From Clostridiales bacterium (GTDB lineage Bacteria; Bacillota; Clostridia; Christensenellales; Aristaeellaceae), in the NCBI GenBank assembly GCA_015056015.1, contig SVHD01000023.1, forward strand, positions 1 to 38,036: DNA of 38,036 bases. Direction: 5' to 3'. The notes beneath the pieces are model-generated. The model was not told where the DNA came from, made no database searches, and worked only from the letters and a program-made list of their open reading frames with translations. Positions 7,894 to 16,323 of the stretch are shown here, in pieces (the stretch's first letter is position 1; the number at the start of each line of letters is the position of its first letter). The translations under genes and the position numbers were made by a program.

Positions 7894-9027
7894 ATGAATT
7901 TTACCACCAATAAATCTCAATATAATATTTCCGATCTGGTAATCGTCACCTTTGAAAGCCCGCTGGAAAGCGCCTATACCCTGAGAATTCAGGTGGGCGA
8001 TATTTACCGCACCGTTTCTCTTTCCGCCGGGGAAGAAAGCACCTATTTTTACGTCAGCCCCTCCTATCTCAGCAGCAATATCATGCTGGAAAGCGCCAGC
8101 GGCCAGATGGTATTGACGCTGAGCAGCGAAAGCGGTGTTTCCACGCAGAAAACCATCCTGATCTATTGTCCTTCCACTTTGGGTCCCACGGTTTCCGGCG
8201 CAGCCGTCACGCCCATTGCCGGGGATGTGCCCCTTTCCTGGGGAATCTATGTGGCAGGCAAATCCAGGGTGCTGGTTTCTCTGGATGCCGCCGCCCAGCC
8301 CTATTGGGATTCCCCCATCGCATCCTATTCGATTTCCGGCTGCGGCGCATCGGCGCAAAGCGATCGTGTGCCTATTTCCGCCGAAACCGGTTTTCTTGCC
8401 GCCGGGGAAAATATCATCACCGTATCGGCCGTGGATAAGCGCGGCGGCGTGGGCGTTCAGGAAATCGTCCTGACCGCAGAAAGCTATCAGCCCCCCGCCC
8501 TTTCCGGCATCGTCAGCCTGCGCTGCCAAAGCGATGGATCGGAAAGCGATGAAGGCGTCTATGCCCTGGTCCAGGCGGAAATTTCCCATTCTTCCTGCAA
8601 TGGCTATAATATTGCAGAATGCGAAATCGCCTATCGCCGCCAGGGGGAAACGGATTGGATCGCCGCCGGAAAGCTGGAAAATGGTTCCCTTCTCTTTGGG
8701 GGCGATCTTTCCACCGCCGATAACTGGGAAATCCGCTATACCGTCACCGATCTGTTGGGCGAAAAAAGCGTCTATTATGATATCATCACCCGGGCCGTCT
8801 GGGAAATCCATTTTCTCAAGGGCGGCGGCGGTGCGGCCTTTGGCGGCGTGGCAACGGAAAAAAATCTGCTGGATGTCTACTGGAATATGCGGGTGCGCGG
8901 GGTCATCGCCGGCAGTGAAATGTTTTCCTATGATTCTGCCACCACCACCCTGACCATCACGCCCTTTGGCAATACATTCACCTATGATGAGGCCACCGGC
9001 GAGCTTTATATTTCCAATCCGGAATAA
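7894..9027 (+). CDS. Phage tail protein, DUF859-like, Ig-like domains
   Basis: 377 residues behind GGAGG at 7880-7884. The N-terminal 90 residues look like a beta domain, followed by Ig/FnIII-like segments (ENIITVSAVDKRGGVGVQEI; VRGVIAGSEMFSYDSATTTL). The stretch WEIHFLKGGGGAAFGGVATE followed by KNLLDVYWNMRVRG is characteristic of DUF859 tail proteins ('l.gg.g.afG...e.g.l.v.w...v.G') in Gram-positive phages. The role is likely structural in the tail tip or adsorption. The product is probably presented outside the host during infection. Confidence 0.68.
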   Translation: MNFTTNKSQYNISDLVIVTFESPLESAYTLRIQVGDIYRTVSLSAGEESTYFYVSPSYLSSNIMLESASGQMVLTLSSESGVSTQKTILIYCPSTLGPTVSGAAVTPIAGDVPLSWGIYVAGKSRVLVSLDAAAQPYWDSPIASYSISGCGASAQSDRVPISAETGFLAAGENIITVSAVDKRGGVGVQEIVLTAESYQPPALSGIVSLRCQSDGSESDEGVYALVQAEISHSSCNGYNIAECEIAYRRQGETDWIAAGKLENGSLLFGGDLSTADNWEIRYTVTDLLGEKSVYYDIITRAVWEIHFLKGGGGAAFGGVATEKNLLDVYWNMRVRGVIAGSEMFSYDSATTTLTITPFGNTFTYDEATGELYISNPE

Positions 9028-9050
9028 GTAAAACGAAAGGAGCAAATTAT

Positions 9051-9839
9051 ATGCCTCTTCTTTTTCGGGGTAATTCCCCCGGTTTTATTTCTTACGAAGG
9101 AAAGAGAGTGGAAAAAGTCCTTTATAATGGCACGCTGGTCTGGAAAGCCTTCCCCGCCAAAAAGCCGCTGGAAGATACCAGCTGGGAAGATATTTCCATC
9201 ATTTGCCGCGCCGGCCTGGCCAGCGAATACTGGCAGCTTGGGGATACCAAATGCCTGATTTCCGGCGATTCCTCCGTGCAGCTGCAAATCATCGGCTTTG
9301 ATCACGATCCTGTTACCGATGCCGAAAGCTACGGAAGAGAAAAGGCCGCCATGACGCTGCAGATGGTGCAACTGATTCCCGAACTCAGCGCCGTCATGAA
9401 TAACACCAACTATATTGATACCGCCTGGTATCATCCCTCTTCCATGTATTGCAGCGATATCCGCTCCACGCTTTTCCCATCCTATTTCCAGTCCGCGCTG
9501 CCTGCCGCCCTGCAAAACGTAATCGTTCCGGTTCAGAAGGAATATTATACCGTGGGCGATAAAGGCAAAAACACCATCAGCGATACCCTCTTTCTCCCGT
9601 CGCTGGATGAAGTGCTGGGCACCGTCACCTCCTTTTTCGGCAGCGAGGGCAATCAATATGCCTTTTTTGCCCAGGGCGGATCCAAAATCAAAAAAACGGC
9701 GGCCGGCACAGCCTCCTCCTGGTGGACGCGCTCCCCCACCGGTTCCAATGCCCGATTCTATCTGATCAATACTTCCGGCGCCCTTACCAGCGCATCCGCC
9801 ATCTCCACCTCTTATGCCCCTCCCTGCCTGTGTATTTAA
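9051..9839 (+). CDS. Tail-tip adhesin candidate with DUF6273-like (C-type-lectin-like) domain
   Basis: 262 residues behind AAAGGAG at 9036-9042. The N-terminus ends in the phage tail motif EKVLYNGTLVWKAF. The rest resembles DUF6273 domains: SWEDISIICRAGLASEYWQL, a central FGE/C-lectin-like region, and near the end TASSWWTRSPTGSNARFYLI ... GALTSASAISTS, where family members usually finish with 'vRPal.i'; here the tail is APPCLCI. C-type-lectin-like folds of this kind serve as variable receptor-binding modules in phages, so a host-recognition role is inferred. It lies between tail proteins and lysis genes, the normal receptor-binding position. Confidence 0.65.
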   Translation: MPLLFRGNSPGFISYEGKRVEKVLYNGTLVWKAFPAKKPLEDTSWEDISIICRAGLASEYWQLGDTKCLISGDSSVQLQIIGFDHDPVTDAESYGREKAAMTLQMVQLIPELSAVMNNTNYIDTAWYHPSSMYCSDIRSTLFPSYFQSALPAALQNVIVPVQKEYYTVGDKGKNTISDTLFLPSLDEVLGTVTSFFGSEGNQYAFFAQGGSKIKKTAAGTASSWWTRSPTGSNARFYLINTSGALTSASAISTSYAPPCLCI

Positions 9840-9851
9840 GGAGTTGAAGCA

Positions 9852-10490
9852 ATGAATTCCAAAGAAGCAATCCTTGCCTGGGCCCTTTCCCGGGTAGGGA
9901 ATCCCTATCTCATGGGCGGCACCGGGCAATTCTGCACCCCTTCCTATCGCAAGGCCAGGGCCCGGCAATATCCTCAAAGCGCTGAAAAAATCAAAAAGAA
10001 TTGCCAGCGCATGCGGGGCGAGGCCACATCCTGCAAGGGCTGCCGCTATTATGACGAAGCCGCCGGAACGGGAAAACGCGCCTATGACTGCGCTCAATTC
10101 ACCCGCTGGGCCATGGATTCCATCGGCATTTCTCTGGTATCCGGCGCCACCTCCCAGTGGAATAAGACCGCATGGGCCCGAAAAGGAGATATTTCCACCC
10201 TGCCCGCCGCTTCCATTTCTCTGGTATTCCGCCAGGATTCTCCCACCGTTATGGGCCATGTGGGCCTGTATCTGGGGGATGGCACCGTGGTGCATGCCAA
10301 AGGGCATGATGATGGCGTGGTGCGGGAAACGCTCGCTTCCTACGGCCGCTTTACCCATTGGGGGATTCCCAAAGGCCTGGAGGAAAAGCAATCGTCCCCT
10401 CCGGATACCGCCGCCCTGTTCCAATCCATCCGCAGCGCCCTTAACGCCCTGGAAGCAATCTGTCAGGAGGATTCCCATGCGAACGGATGA
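9852..10490 (+). CDS. NlpC/P60-type phage endolysin
   Basis: 212 residues; ATG 9852 follows AAGGAG at 9839-9844. Catalytic Cys80 lies in AYDCAQFTRWAMDSIG and His136 in TVMGHVGLYLGDGTVVHAKG, with His148 a candidate third residue. This is the cysteine/histidine arrangement of NlpC/P60 peptidoglycan endopeptidases, which cut peptide stems. A Cys-rich insertion (residues 51-64, with CKGC) precedes the catalytic Cys. There is no separate cell-wall-binding domain and no signal peptide, so export would rely on the downstream holin. It overlaps the next gene by 14 bases. Confidence 0.85.
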   Translation: MNSKEAILAWALSRVGNPYLMGGTGQFCTPSYRKARARQYPQSAEKIKKNCQRMRGEATSCKGCRYYDEAAGTGKRAYDCAQFTRWAMDSIGISLVSGATSQWNKTAWARKGDISTLPAASISLVFRQDSPTVMGHVGLYLGDGTVVHAKGHDDGVVRETLASYGRFTHWGIPKGLEEKQSSPPDTAALFQSIRSALNALEAICQEDSHANG

Positions 10491-10791
10491 AATGGAAAAA
10501 ATCGTTTCCTCCCTCCGGGCGCAATACGCCGCCATGCGCCGGGATATGAAAACCGCCTTCCGCAGAATCGATGAACAGACGAAGCTGACCGATACCGTGC
10601 ATCAATTGGCCCTTTCCATCCGGGATCTGGCCAATAAGCAGGATTCCACCCAATCGGATGTGATCCGCATCAGCCGGGATGTGGAAGAATTAAAGGGCCG
10701 TTCCGGCAAGCGCTGGGACGGCATTATTTTTGAATTGATCAAATATCTGGTGCTGGCTGCAGCAGGCTATCTGCTGGCCCATTTATCCTGA
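10477..10791 (+). CDS. XhlA-like membrane-anchored lysis protein
   Basis: 104 residues starting at ATG 10477, six bases after CAGGAGG. The N-terminal 75 residues form an amphipathic coiled coil (KTAFRRIDEQTKLTDTVHQL and following) and the C-terminal 20 residues are one membrane helix (IIFELIKYLVLAAAGYLLAH). This layout, next to a holin and endolysin, matches the XhlA/hemolysin family of PBSX-type lysis modules, where XhlA and XhlB cooperate in membrane permeation. The longer frame starting at 10051 overlaps the endolysin and is discounted. Confidence 0.75.
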   Translation: MRTDEMEKIVSSLRAQYAAMRRDMKTAFRRIDEQTKLTDTVHQLALSIRDLANKQDSTQSDVIRISRDVEELKGRSGKRWDGIIFELIKYLVLAAAGYLLAHLS

Positions 10792-10807
10792 TGAAAGGAG
10801 AAATAGC

Positions 10808-10993
10808 ATGCCCCAAAATCGTCTCAGGTCCTGGGCTTTATGGACCTCCCTGGCCGCCCTGATCGTTTTTTGCGTCAAGGAATTTGCCGGGCTTGATCTT
10901 AAACCCACCGTGGATGGATTGCTGGATGTGCTTTTGCCCGTGCTGGTGGGCTTTGGCATCATCAATAATCCCACGGATAAGGAACATGTATAA
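10808..10993 (+). CDS. Phage holin (LL-H/phi-LC3-like class)
   Basis: 61 residues behind GAAAGGAG at 10794-10801. Two hydrophobic segments (WALWTSLAALIVFCVKEF and GLLDVLLPVLVGFGIINN) are followed by NPTDKEHV; the 'G.l..P.tkg..' ending is a hallmark of this small holin family. It should open the cytoplasmic membrane so that the endolysin can reach the wall. It is the last phage gene and is followed 17 bases later by a strong terminator. Confidence 0.85.
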   Translation: MPQNRLRSWALWTSLAALIVFCVKEFAGLDLKPTVDGLLDVLLPVLVGFGIINNPTDKEHV

Positions 10994-11009
10994 TCCATTC
11001 CATGCAAAA

Positions 11010-11048
11010 GGCACGAAGGAGAATTTTCTCCCTCGTGCCTTCTTTTTT
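11010..11048 (+). terminator. Terminator at the end of the phage lysis module
   Basis: GGCACGA at 11010-11016 pairs with TCGTGCC at 11033-11039, with further pairing of AGGAGAA inward, followed by a T-rich run (TTCTTTTTTG). The convergent host gene ends three bases further on. This marks the right boundary of phage transcription. Confidence 0.85.
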
Positions 11049-11050
11049 GT

Positions 11051-11428
11051 TTATTTTTCCGCAGCGAATACGGCGGCCTCCTGAAGCCAGGAAAGCAATT
11101 CTTCGTCAATCTCCTCCCGCTTTCCCACCATCATATGATGGGTGAAGCGCTTGGGATAGGGCTCCGACGCCGCATCAATCCGTCCGGATTCCATCAGATG
11201 GTTCAGGCCGAAGGTGATCGTCAGATAGTTTTCCGGCCGATCCGCCTTTTTTCGCACCGGTAGAAAGGATACGCAGGCAAACAGCCGTTGATTATAGAAG
11301 GAAATCTGGGTCTGCTGCACCTTGATTTCCAAATCGGGCAGCATGGCCGTCAGCTGATCTTCCAGCGCATGATAGATCGGCAGCGCCCCTTCATGCCCGG
11401 AAAAGAAATACAATACTTCTTCGCTCAT
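11051..11428 (-). CDS. DUF5655 domain protein
   Basis: 125 residues. NQRLFACVSFLPVRKKADRP followed by YLTITFGL is the conserved core of DUF5655, a small domain of unknown biochemical function. The opening EEVLYFFSGHEGALPIYHAL also fits the family. The ATG overlaps the pyrH stop by four bases (ATGA), so it is the last gene of the rpsB-tsf-pyrH transcript. In many clostridia frr follows pyrH; here this gene and then the phage module follow instead. No function is proposed. Confidence 0.75.
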   Translation of the reverse strand: MSEEVLYFFSGHEGALPIYHALEDQLTAMLPDLEIKVQQTQISFYNQRLFACVSFLPVRKKADRPENYLTITFGLNHLMESGRIDAASEPYPKRFTHHMMVGKREEIDEELLSWLQEAAVFAAEK

Positions 11429-12141
11429 TTTTCTTCGGGATACAGCACCGTGCCCATATCATCGCCATGGAGCACATCCAGAATATTTTCCGGCTCAAAC
11501 AGGCCGAAAACCCGCACGATAGGCATCTTGTTTTCAGCGCAAAGGGCGAAAGCCGCGCTGTCCATCACCTTCAGGCGCATATCCTGGGCCTTTTCATAGC
11601 TGATTTCCCGGATCAGGGTGGCGGTAGGATCCTTCTTGGGATCGGCAGTATATACGCCGTCAATGTTTTTGGCAAGCAGGATGGCGTCCGCATTCACTTC
11701 CACCGCGCGAAGCACCACGGCGGTATCGGTGGAGAAGAAGGGGTTGCCGCTGCCGGCAGCAAAGAGGGTCACATGGCCCTTCTTCATATGCTTTATGGCA
11801 TTCTGGGTATTATATACTTCGCAAACCCGGGGCATTTCGATGGCGCTCATAACCACGGCCTTGCCGCCTGCACGCTGCACCGCATCCCGCATAGCCAGGC
11901 AGTTGATCACCGTGCCCAGCATGCCCATCTGATCAGCGGTCACCCGGTCCATATCCCCACCGGAACGGCCGCGCCAGATATTGCCCGCGCCGATCACCAC
12001 GCCCAATTCCACGCCCATATCCACGATCTGGCAGAGCACCTGGGCCACATGATCGATCACATCATGATCAAAAAGACGGCCGTTTTCCCCCAGCATTTCT
12101 CCGCTGAGTTTGAGCAATACACGCTTGTATTTCTTATCCAT
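11425..12141 (-). CDS. pyrH: UMP kinase
   Basis: 238 residues. Phosphorylates UMP to UDP with ATP, the bacterial hexameric amino-acid-kinase-fold enzyme, in the cytoplasm. Visible motifs: KLSGEML (11-17), VVIGAGNIWRGR (48-59), AMRDA (near 84) and GSGNPFFSTDT (near 131-141), and C-terminal DMRLKVMDSAAFAL. ATG 12141 is chosen because GGGGAG precedes it and homologues start at this point; the frame is open further upstream to 12207 across a terminator-like hairpin, which is unlikely to be translated. It lies 67 bases after the corrected tsf end. Confidence 0.96.
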   Translation of the reverse strand: MDKKYKRVLLKLSGEMLGENGRLFDHDVIDHVAQVLCQIVDMGVELGVVIGAGNIWRGRSGGDMDRVTADQMGMLGTVINCLAMRDAVQRAGGKAVVMSAIEMPRVCEVYNTQNAIKHMKKGHVTLFAAGSGNPFFSTDTAVVLRAVEVNADAILLAKNIDGVYTADPKKDPTATLIREISYEKAQDMRLKVMDSAAFALCAENKMPIVRVFGLFEPENILDVLHGDDMGTVLYPEEK

Positions 12142-12168
12142 ATGATCGTTCTCCCCAATTTTTCTCAT

Positions 12169-12193
12169 AAAAAACAGGCGGCGCAGGGCCGCC
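12169..12193 (-). terminator. Hairpin plus T-run between tsf and pyrH (partial terminator)
   Basis: On the minus strand GGCGGC and GCCGCC (12188-12193 and 12177-12182) flank a five-base loop and are followed by a T run (12169-12174). There is no space for a promoter between this and pyrH, so it most likely trims rather than stops transcription, giving more rpsB/tsf than pyrH mRNA. Confidence 0.75.
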
Positions 12194-12208
12194 CGTTTCA
12201 TAAGCAAA

Positions 12209-12861
12209 TTACTTCTTGGTCATTTCGGCGATTTCGGCCGCCAGATTGGATTCCTTCTTTTCGATGCCTTCGCCGCATTCATAGCGAACGAAACGACGGA
12301 TGGAAATCTTTTCGCCGGAAGCCAGGTGGCTTCGTTCACCAGGGTGCCCACGGTGATGTCAGGATTCTTGACGAAAGCCTGTTCCAGCAGGCAGTTTTCG
12401 GTGTAATACTTGGAGATACGGCCTTCCACCATGCGATCCACGATCTTTTCGGGCTTGCCTTCGTTCAGGGCCTGGGCGCGCAGGATTTCCTTTTCGGCTT
12501 CCAGAGCGGCGGCGGGAACGTCTTCCTTGGAGATGTAGAGGGGGTTGGCGGCGGCAATCTGCAGGGCCACGTCATGGCACAGGGACTTGAAGGTATCGGT
12601 CTTGGCAACGAAGTCAGTTTCGCAGTTGACTTCAACCAGAACGCCGATCTTGCCGCCCATGTGGATGTAGCTTTCTACGCAGCCTTCAGCGGCAACACGG
12701 CCAGCCTTCTTGGCGGCAGCGGCCAGGCCCTTTTCACGCAGATAAGCAACGGCCTTTTCCATATCGCCTTCGGTTTCATTCAGGGCCTTTTTGCAGTCCA
12801 TCATACCGGCCTGAGTGCGTTCACGCAGTTCTTTAACCATCGCGGCAGTAATAGTAGCCAT
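12209..12861 (-). CDS. tsf: Elongation factor Ts, with an apparent 1-base deletion near the 3' end
   Basis: EF-Ts, the nucleotide exchange factor for EF-Tu. The N-terminal domain ([20 protein letters not shown]) and core ([20 protein letters not shown]) are standard. After TVGTLVNEA the reading frame as given turns into non-homologous sequence and stops at 12220. In the -1 frame the expected conserved end appears ([20 protein letters not shown], then [15 protein letters not shown]) with a stop at 12209-12211. Restoring one C/G at 12325-12326 joins them as [12 protein letters not shown]. Given its essential function this is most likely a sequencing or assembly error, but a true mutation is not excluded. 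Start follows AGGAGG. Confidence 0.9.
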
Positions 12862-12901
12862 GATAAACTCCTCCTAATATACGGTTTGAAGATTATATCA
12901 A

Positions 12902-13630
<729 letters not shown>

Positions 13631-13767
13631 TTGGGGTTCCTCCTTAAATTGTTTGTATCCTCTGCGTGCCTCATCTTTCCTTGCCACCGTTTTCACGGCA
13701 CAAGCAAGCAAATCAGCACGCATGCGTGATCCTGCAAATTATAACATGACAACATCACATTTGGCAA
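13631..13767 (-). promoter_or_regulatory. rpsB promoter and about 100-nt 5' leader
   Basis: Minus-strand -35 TTGCCA (13762-13767), 18-base spacer, extended -10 TGTTATAAT (TATAAT at 13738-13743). Transcription would begin near 13731, leaving about 100 nt before the rpsB ATG, including small inverted repeats (CACGCATGCGTG at about 13718-13729, and CCGTGAAAACGG). Leaders of this sort often serve autoregulation by the r-protein; that is inference. Confidence 0.75.
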
Positions 13768-13844
13768 GTGTTTTTCTTGTGTTTTTTCGTTTTTTTTCAA
13801 ATTTTCCTTCCCTTTTTTCAAATGCCGCCTTTCCCCTGCGGAAT

Positions 13845-13880
13845 AAAAAAGCGGCGCGGAAATCTTTGCTCCGCGCCGCT
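13845..13880 (-). terminator. Terminator of the D,D-carboxypeptidase gene
   Basis: AGCGGCGCGGA (13850-13860) pairs perfectly with TCCGCGCCGCT (13870-13880) around a nine-base loop; on the minus strand the stem is followed by a T run (13845-13850). It begins ten bases after the stop codon of the gene. Confidence 0.92.
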
Positions 13881-13889
13881 CACGAGGGA

Positions 13890-14954
13890 TTATCTTCCCT
13901 TTAAGTATTCCACATATTCTTCCAGGCAATAATTCAATTCCTGAATCTTTTTGCTGTGCTCCAATCCCACATAGCGCACATGCCATTCCTCGCCCATGAT
14001 CCCGGTGATTTCTTCCTTTTCATCGGTGTAACGCATGATAAAGCCGTAATCCCAGCAATTCTTTTTCAGCCACAGATACTGGGCCGTATCGGCAAAGAAT
14101 TCCCCGGGCACATTCAGGTCAAAGGCCAGGCCGGTATGATGCTCGCTGGCGCCGGGATCGGCCACGGTCAGGCTGGCAGCGGAAATGGCCTGGGATCGGG
14201 AAAGATCCCTTTCCTCCATCAGTTCCTTTACCTGATTATCAAAAATCTGCTGCTGATAATCAAAGGTACGGTATCCCTCCCGCAGCTTCCAGGGGGTATA
14301 GCCCTGGGCCTTGGCGTCCTGAATCATTTTAATCAGGGCCTCCACCGCTTCCCTGACGCCCCGCACATTATCGTCCCCGTATTCCACGAAAAGATCGCCT
14401 GCCAGATCCTGCACCCGAACCAGATCTTTGGGCACAAAGCCGTCGGGCAAGGGATAGGTGGCATTTACCAGCAGAATTTCGGAAAGGGTATCGGCGGTCT
14501 GCATGGGCTTGGCGTCATTGGAATAGAGCTTGGAAAGGGTCTGGCTGCCGGCGATGCCGTCGTCATCCAGGCCATGCTGACGCTGGAAAATCTTCACCGC
14601 CTGCTTGGTGCCGTTGCCATACTGGCCGTCAACGGCGCTGTCATAATACCCCAGTTCCTTGAGCCGTTCCTGCATGGCCTTTACCTGATCGCCGTTGGAT
14701 CCGTAGGCCAGATAGCTGGGGGTAGGCGAAGGCTGGGGCGTTAAGGTGACCAGATAGGGATTGGGGGTCACGATGACGGATCGCACGGTGGGCGAAGGCG
14801 TGGGCGTTATCGCCGCCTCCCGGTCATAGGCAGACCAGGCATTCAGCGCCCGCATGCCCACAAAAATCAGGGCGATCATAAGGATCGCGGCCAGAATGAT
14901 AAATAAATACGGCGAGCGCCGGGCGCGGCGGGCCGGGCTTTTCTTTTGCGGCAT
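13890..14954 (-). CDS. Membrane-anchored VanY-type D-alanyl-D-alanine carboxypeptidase (M15B) with peptidoglycan-binding domain
   Basis: 354 residues. A basic N-terminus, one membrane helix (about 15-34), a Pro/Thr-rich linker (ITPTPSPTVRSV...LTPQPSPTPS), a PG_binding_1 domain (about 84-147; VKAMQERLKELGYYDSAVDG) and a C-terminal peptidase. The M15B signature SxHxxGxAxD reads S270, H272, G275, A277, D279, and EEWHVRY supplies His325, so the zinc ligands His272, Asp279 and His325 are all present. The enzyme should trim the terminal D-Ala of wall peptides outside the membrane. No vancomycin-resistance genes lie near, so this is a wall-remodelling enzyme rather than part of a van cluster. Confidence 0.9.
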   Translation of the reverse strand: MPQKKSPARRARRSPYLFIILAAILMIALIFVGMRALNAWSAYDREAAITPTPSPTVRSVIVTPNPYLVTLTPQPSPTPSYLAYGSNGDQVKAMQERLKELGYYDSAVDGQYGNGTKQAVKIFQRQHGLDDDGIAGSQTLSKLYSNDAKPMQTADTLSEILLVNATYPLPDGFVPKDLVRVQDLAGDLFVEYGDDNVRGVREAVEALIKMIQDAKAQGYTPWKLREGYRTFDYQQQIFDNQVKELMEERDLSRSQAISAASLTVADPGASEHHTGLAFDLNVPGEFFADTAQYLWLKKNCWDYGFIMRYTDEKEEITGIMGEEWHVRYVGLEHSKKIQELNYCLEEYVEYLKGR

Positions 14955-14986
14955 AATTTCCTCCCGGAATAAATTTCGGCAGAAAA

Positions 14987-15015
14987 ATTATACTGTTTTT
15001 TCATCGGTCTGTCAA
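14987..15015 (-). promoter_or_regulatory. Consensus promoter of the carboxypeptidase gene
   Basis: Minus-strand -35 TTGACA (15010-15015), 17-base spacer, -10 TATAAT (14987-14992): a perfect sigma-A type match. The -35 box overlaps the stop codon of the upstream BofC-like gene. Confidence 0.88.
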
Positions 15016-15566
15016 TGCAATTGCAGCCAGCCCTCCGCCTCCTCCCGGCTGTCAAAACCCAGGCCGCGCCGCAAGGCTTCCTGGGTTTCTTCATCAAAAT
15101 CCTTCAGCGTTTTTTCGTATGTGGTCAGTACCGCCATCCCATCCCCGTATTGATTCTGGGTCAGCATGATTTCCCCCGCATTATTCGCTGTCAATACCTT
15201 GTGCATGGGGCAAAAAAGATCAATCTCTCTTTGCATTTCCATCTGATCCCGGGAAAAATTCTCCATCTGCCAGAGGGCATAATATTCCTTTGCTCCGGCA
15301 AAATCCATTCCGATGATTTCCGCCGGCGCTTCAATTCTCCGGCTTACGCTGTGGCCGCAGCGGGAAAAGCCCATGGTCTGGGTAACGGCGCAGCCGGATT
15401 GGATTCTTTCCCCGCCCTCTGATACAATCTGCGCCGGGGCCGCCGTATTTTCCGCCCCGGGCGCCACCGGCGCTTTGGCGTCCGTAAGCATCATGCCAAA
15501 AAGCATGCATAAAAAAGCAAAGGCCATGCCCATGACCCGCCCCGGGGTACATCTTCCATTTTTCAT
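15012..15566 (-). CDS. Exported protein resembling BofC C-terminal domain proteins
   Basis: 184 residues with an N-terminal hydrophobic segment (residues about 10-27) that could be a signal anchor. The C-terminal 100 residues carry the pattern W...NFSRDQMEMQREIDLFCPMH, KVLTANNAGEIMLTQ and DFDEETQEALRRGLGFDSRE, resembling clostridial proteins with a BofC C-terminal domain ('icgeHyvLke..g.iaiy...', then '..eL..GI.v...eel'). In Bacillus BofC helps control forespore-dependent SpoIVB proteolysis; whether this homologue does so is unknown. Two Cys (in SGCAVTQ and SRCGHSV) sit in the exported part. Start 15566 follows AAGGAGG at a long spacing. Confidence 0.55.
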   Translation of the reverse strand: MKNGRCTPGRVMGMAFAFLCMLFGMMLTDAKAPVAPGAENTAAPAQIVSEGGERIQSGCAVTQTMGFSRCGHSVSRRIEAPAEIIGMDFAGAKEYYALWQMENFSRDQMEMQREIDLFCPMHKVLTANNAGEIMLTQNQYGDGMAVLTTYEKTLKDFDEETQEALRRGLGFDSREEAEGWLQLH

Positions 15567-15598
15567 TTTTTCATCCCTCCTTTTCCAGTATGCCCGCC

Positions 15599-15627
15599 TT
15601 GCACAGATTCCATTCTTGTGCTAAAAT
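15599..15627 (+). promoter_or_regulatory. Promoter of the HAD-araB-araD operon
   Basis: -35 TTGCAC (15599-15604), 17-base spacer, -10 TAAAAT (15622-15627), followed 31 bases later by the ATG with GGAGG. No clear operator palindrome is visible next to it. Confidence 0.75.
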
Positions 15628-15657
15628 TATTAAGATAGAAAAATTGGAGGAATACCC

Positions 15658-16311
15658 ATGAAAAAGGCCGTCATTTTCGATTTGGATGGCACGCTGGTCA
15701 ATTCTTTGCCCGATATTGCGGCAGCCATGAATCGTACCCTGGAAAAATTCTCTCTTCCCGTTCATGAAGTGGAGCTTTATAAATATATGGTGGGCGGCGG
15801 CGCCAGCAATCTGGCCAGCCGGGCCGTGGGCGAAAAGCAGGAATTTCATCAGCAGGTGCTGGATATTTACCGGGCGGATTACGCAAAAAATTGCCGTATT
15901 GATTCCCATATTTACGATGGGGTCATGGATATGCTGGAGGAACTGAAAAAACGCAATCTGTCCCTGTGCGTTTTTTCCAATAAGGATCAATGGGATGTGC
16001 AAAGCGTGGTGGATTATTATTTTCCCGGCTTTCCCTTTGCCCATGTGCGCGGGAAAACGGCGGATATGCCCTTAAAGCCCAATCCGGCCGGCGCGCTGTA
16101 TATCGCCGAAAAATTGGGCGTTCTTCCCGCTGATTGCCTCTATATCGGCGATACCGGCACCGATATGGAATGCGGCAATGCCGCCGGCATGGAAACCGTG
16201 GGCGTTACCTGGGGCTTCAGAAAGCAGGAAGAATTGGAAGCCGCCCATGCCCTGCACATCATCCATCATCCTCTGGAATTGATTTCTCTGGTCGATTCCG
16301 AGCATAAATAA
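15658..16311 (+). CDS. HAD-superfamily phosphatase, phosphoglycolate-phosphatase-like
   Basis: 217 residues. HAD motif I FDLDGTLVNS (nucleophile Asp8, general acid Asp10), an alpha-helical cap typical of the Gph/PgmB class, motif II CVFSNKDQ, motif III Lys in LKPNPAGALYIAEKLG and motif IV YIGDTGTDMECG are all present. It should dephosphorylate a small phosphosugar or phosphoglycolate; the substrate cannot be read from sequence. It lies 12 bases upstream of ribulokinase with no terminator, so its substrate may be a by-product of pentose phosphate metabolism. Start behind GGAGG at 15646-15650. Confidence 0.85.
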   Translation: MKKAVIFDLDGTLVNSLPDIAAAMNRTLEKFSLPVHEVELYKYMVGGGASNLASRAVGEKQEFHQQVLDIYRADYAKNCRIDSHIYDGVMDMLEELKKRNLSLCVFSNKDQWDVQSVVDYYFPGFPFAHVRGKTADMPLKPNPAGALYIAEKLGVLPADCLYIGDTGTDMECGNAAGMETVGVTWGFRKQEELEAAHALHIIHHPLELISLVDSEHK

Positions 16312-16323
16312 GGAGCGTTTTCA

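Noticed and set aside
5428-9045. A 1205-codon open frame on the minus strand across five phage tail genes
   Set aside because: It mirrors genes with strong family signatures on the plus strand. TTA, CTA and TCA codons are rare here, so the antisense frames stay open by composition. Its product is low-complexity Gly/Ile/His-rich with no domain and no ribosome site.
9700-9839. A diversity-generating retroelement variable region
   Set aside because: No reverse transcriptase and no second, template-like copy of the sequence is found in the window; only the fold suggestion remains, kept as a finding.
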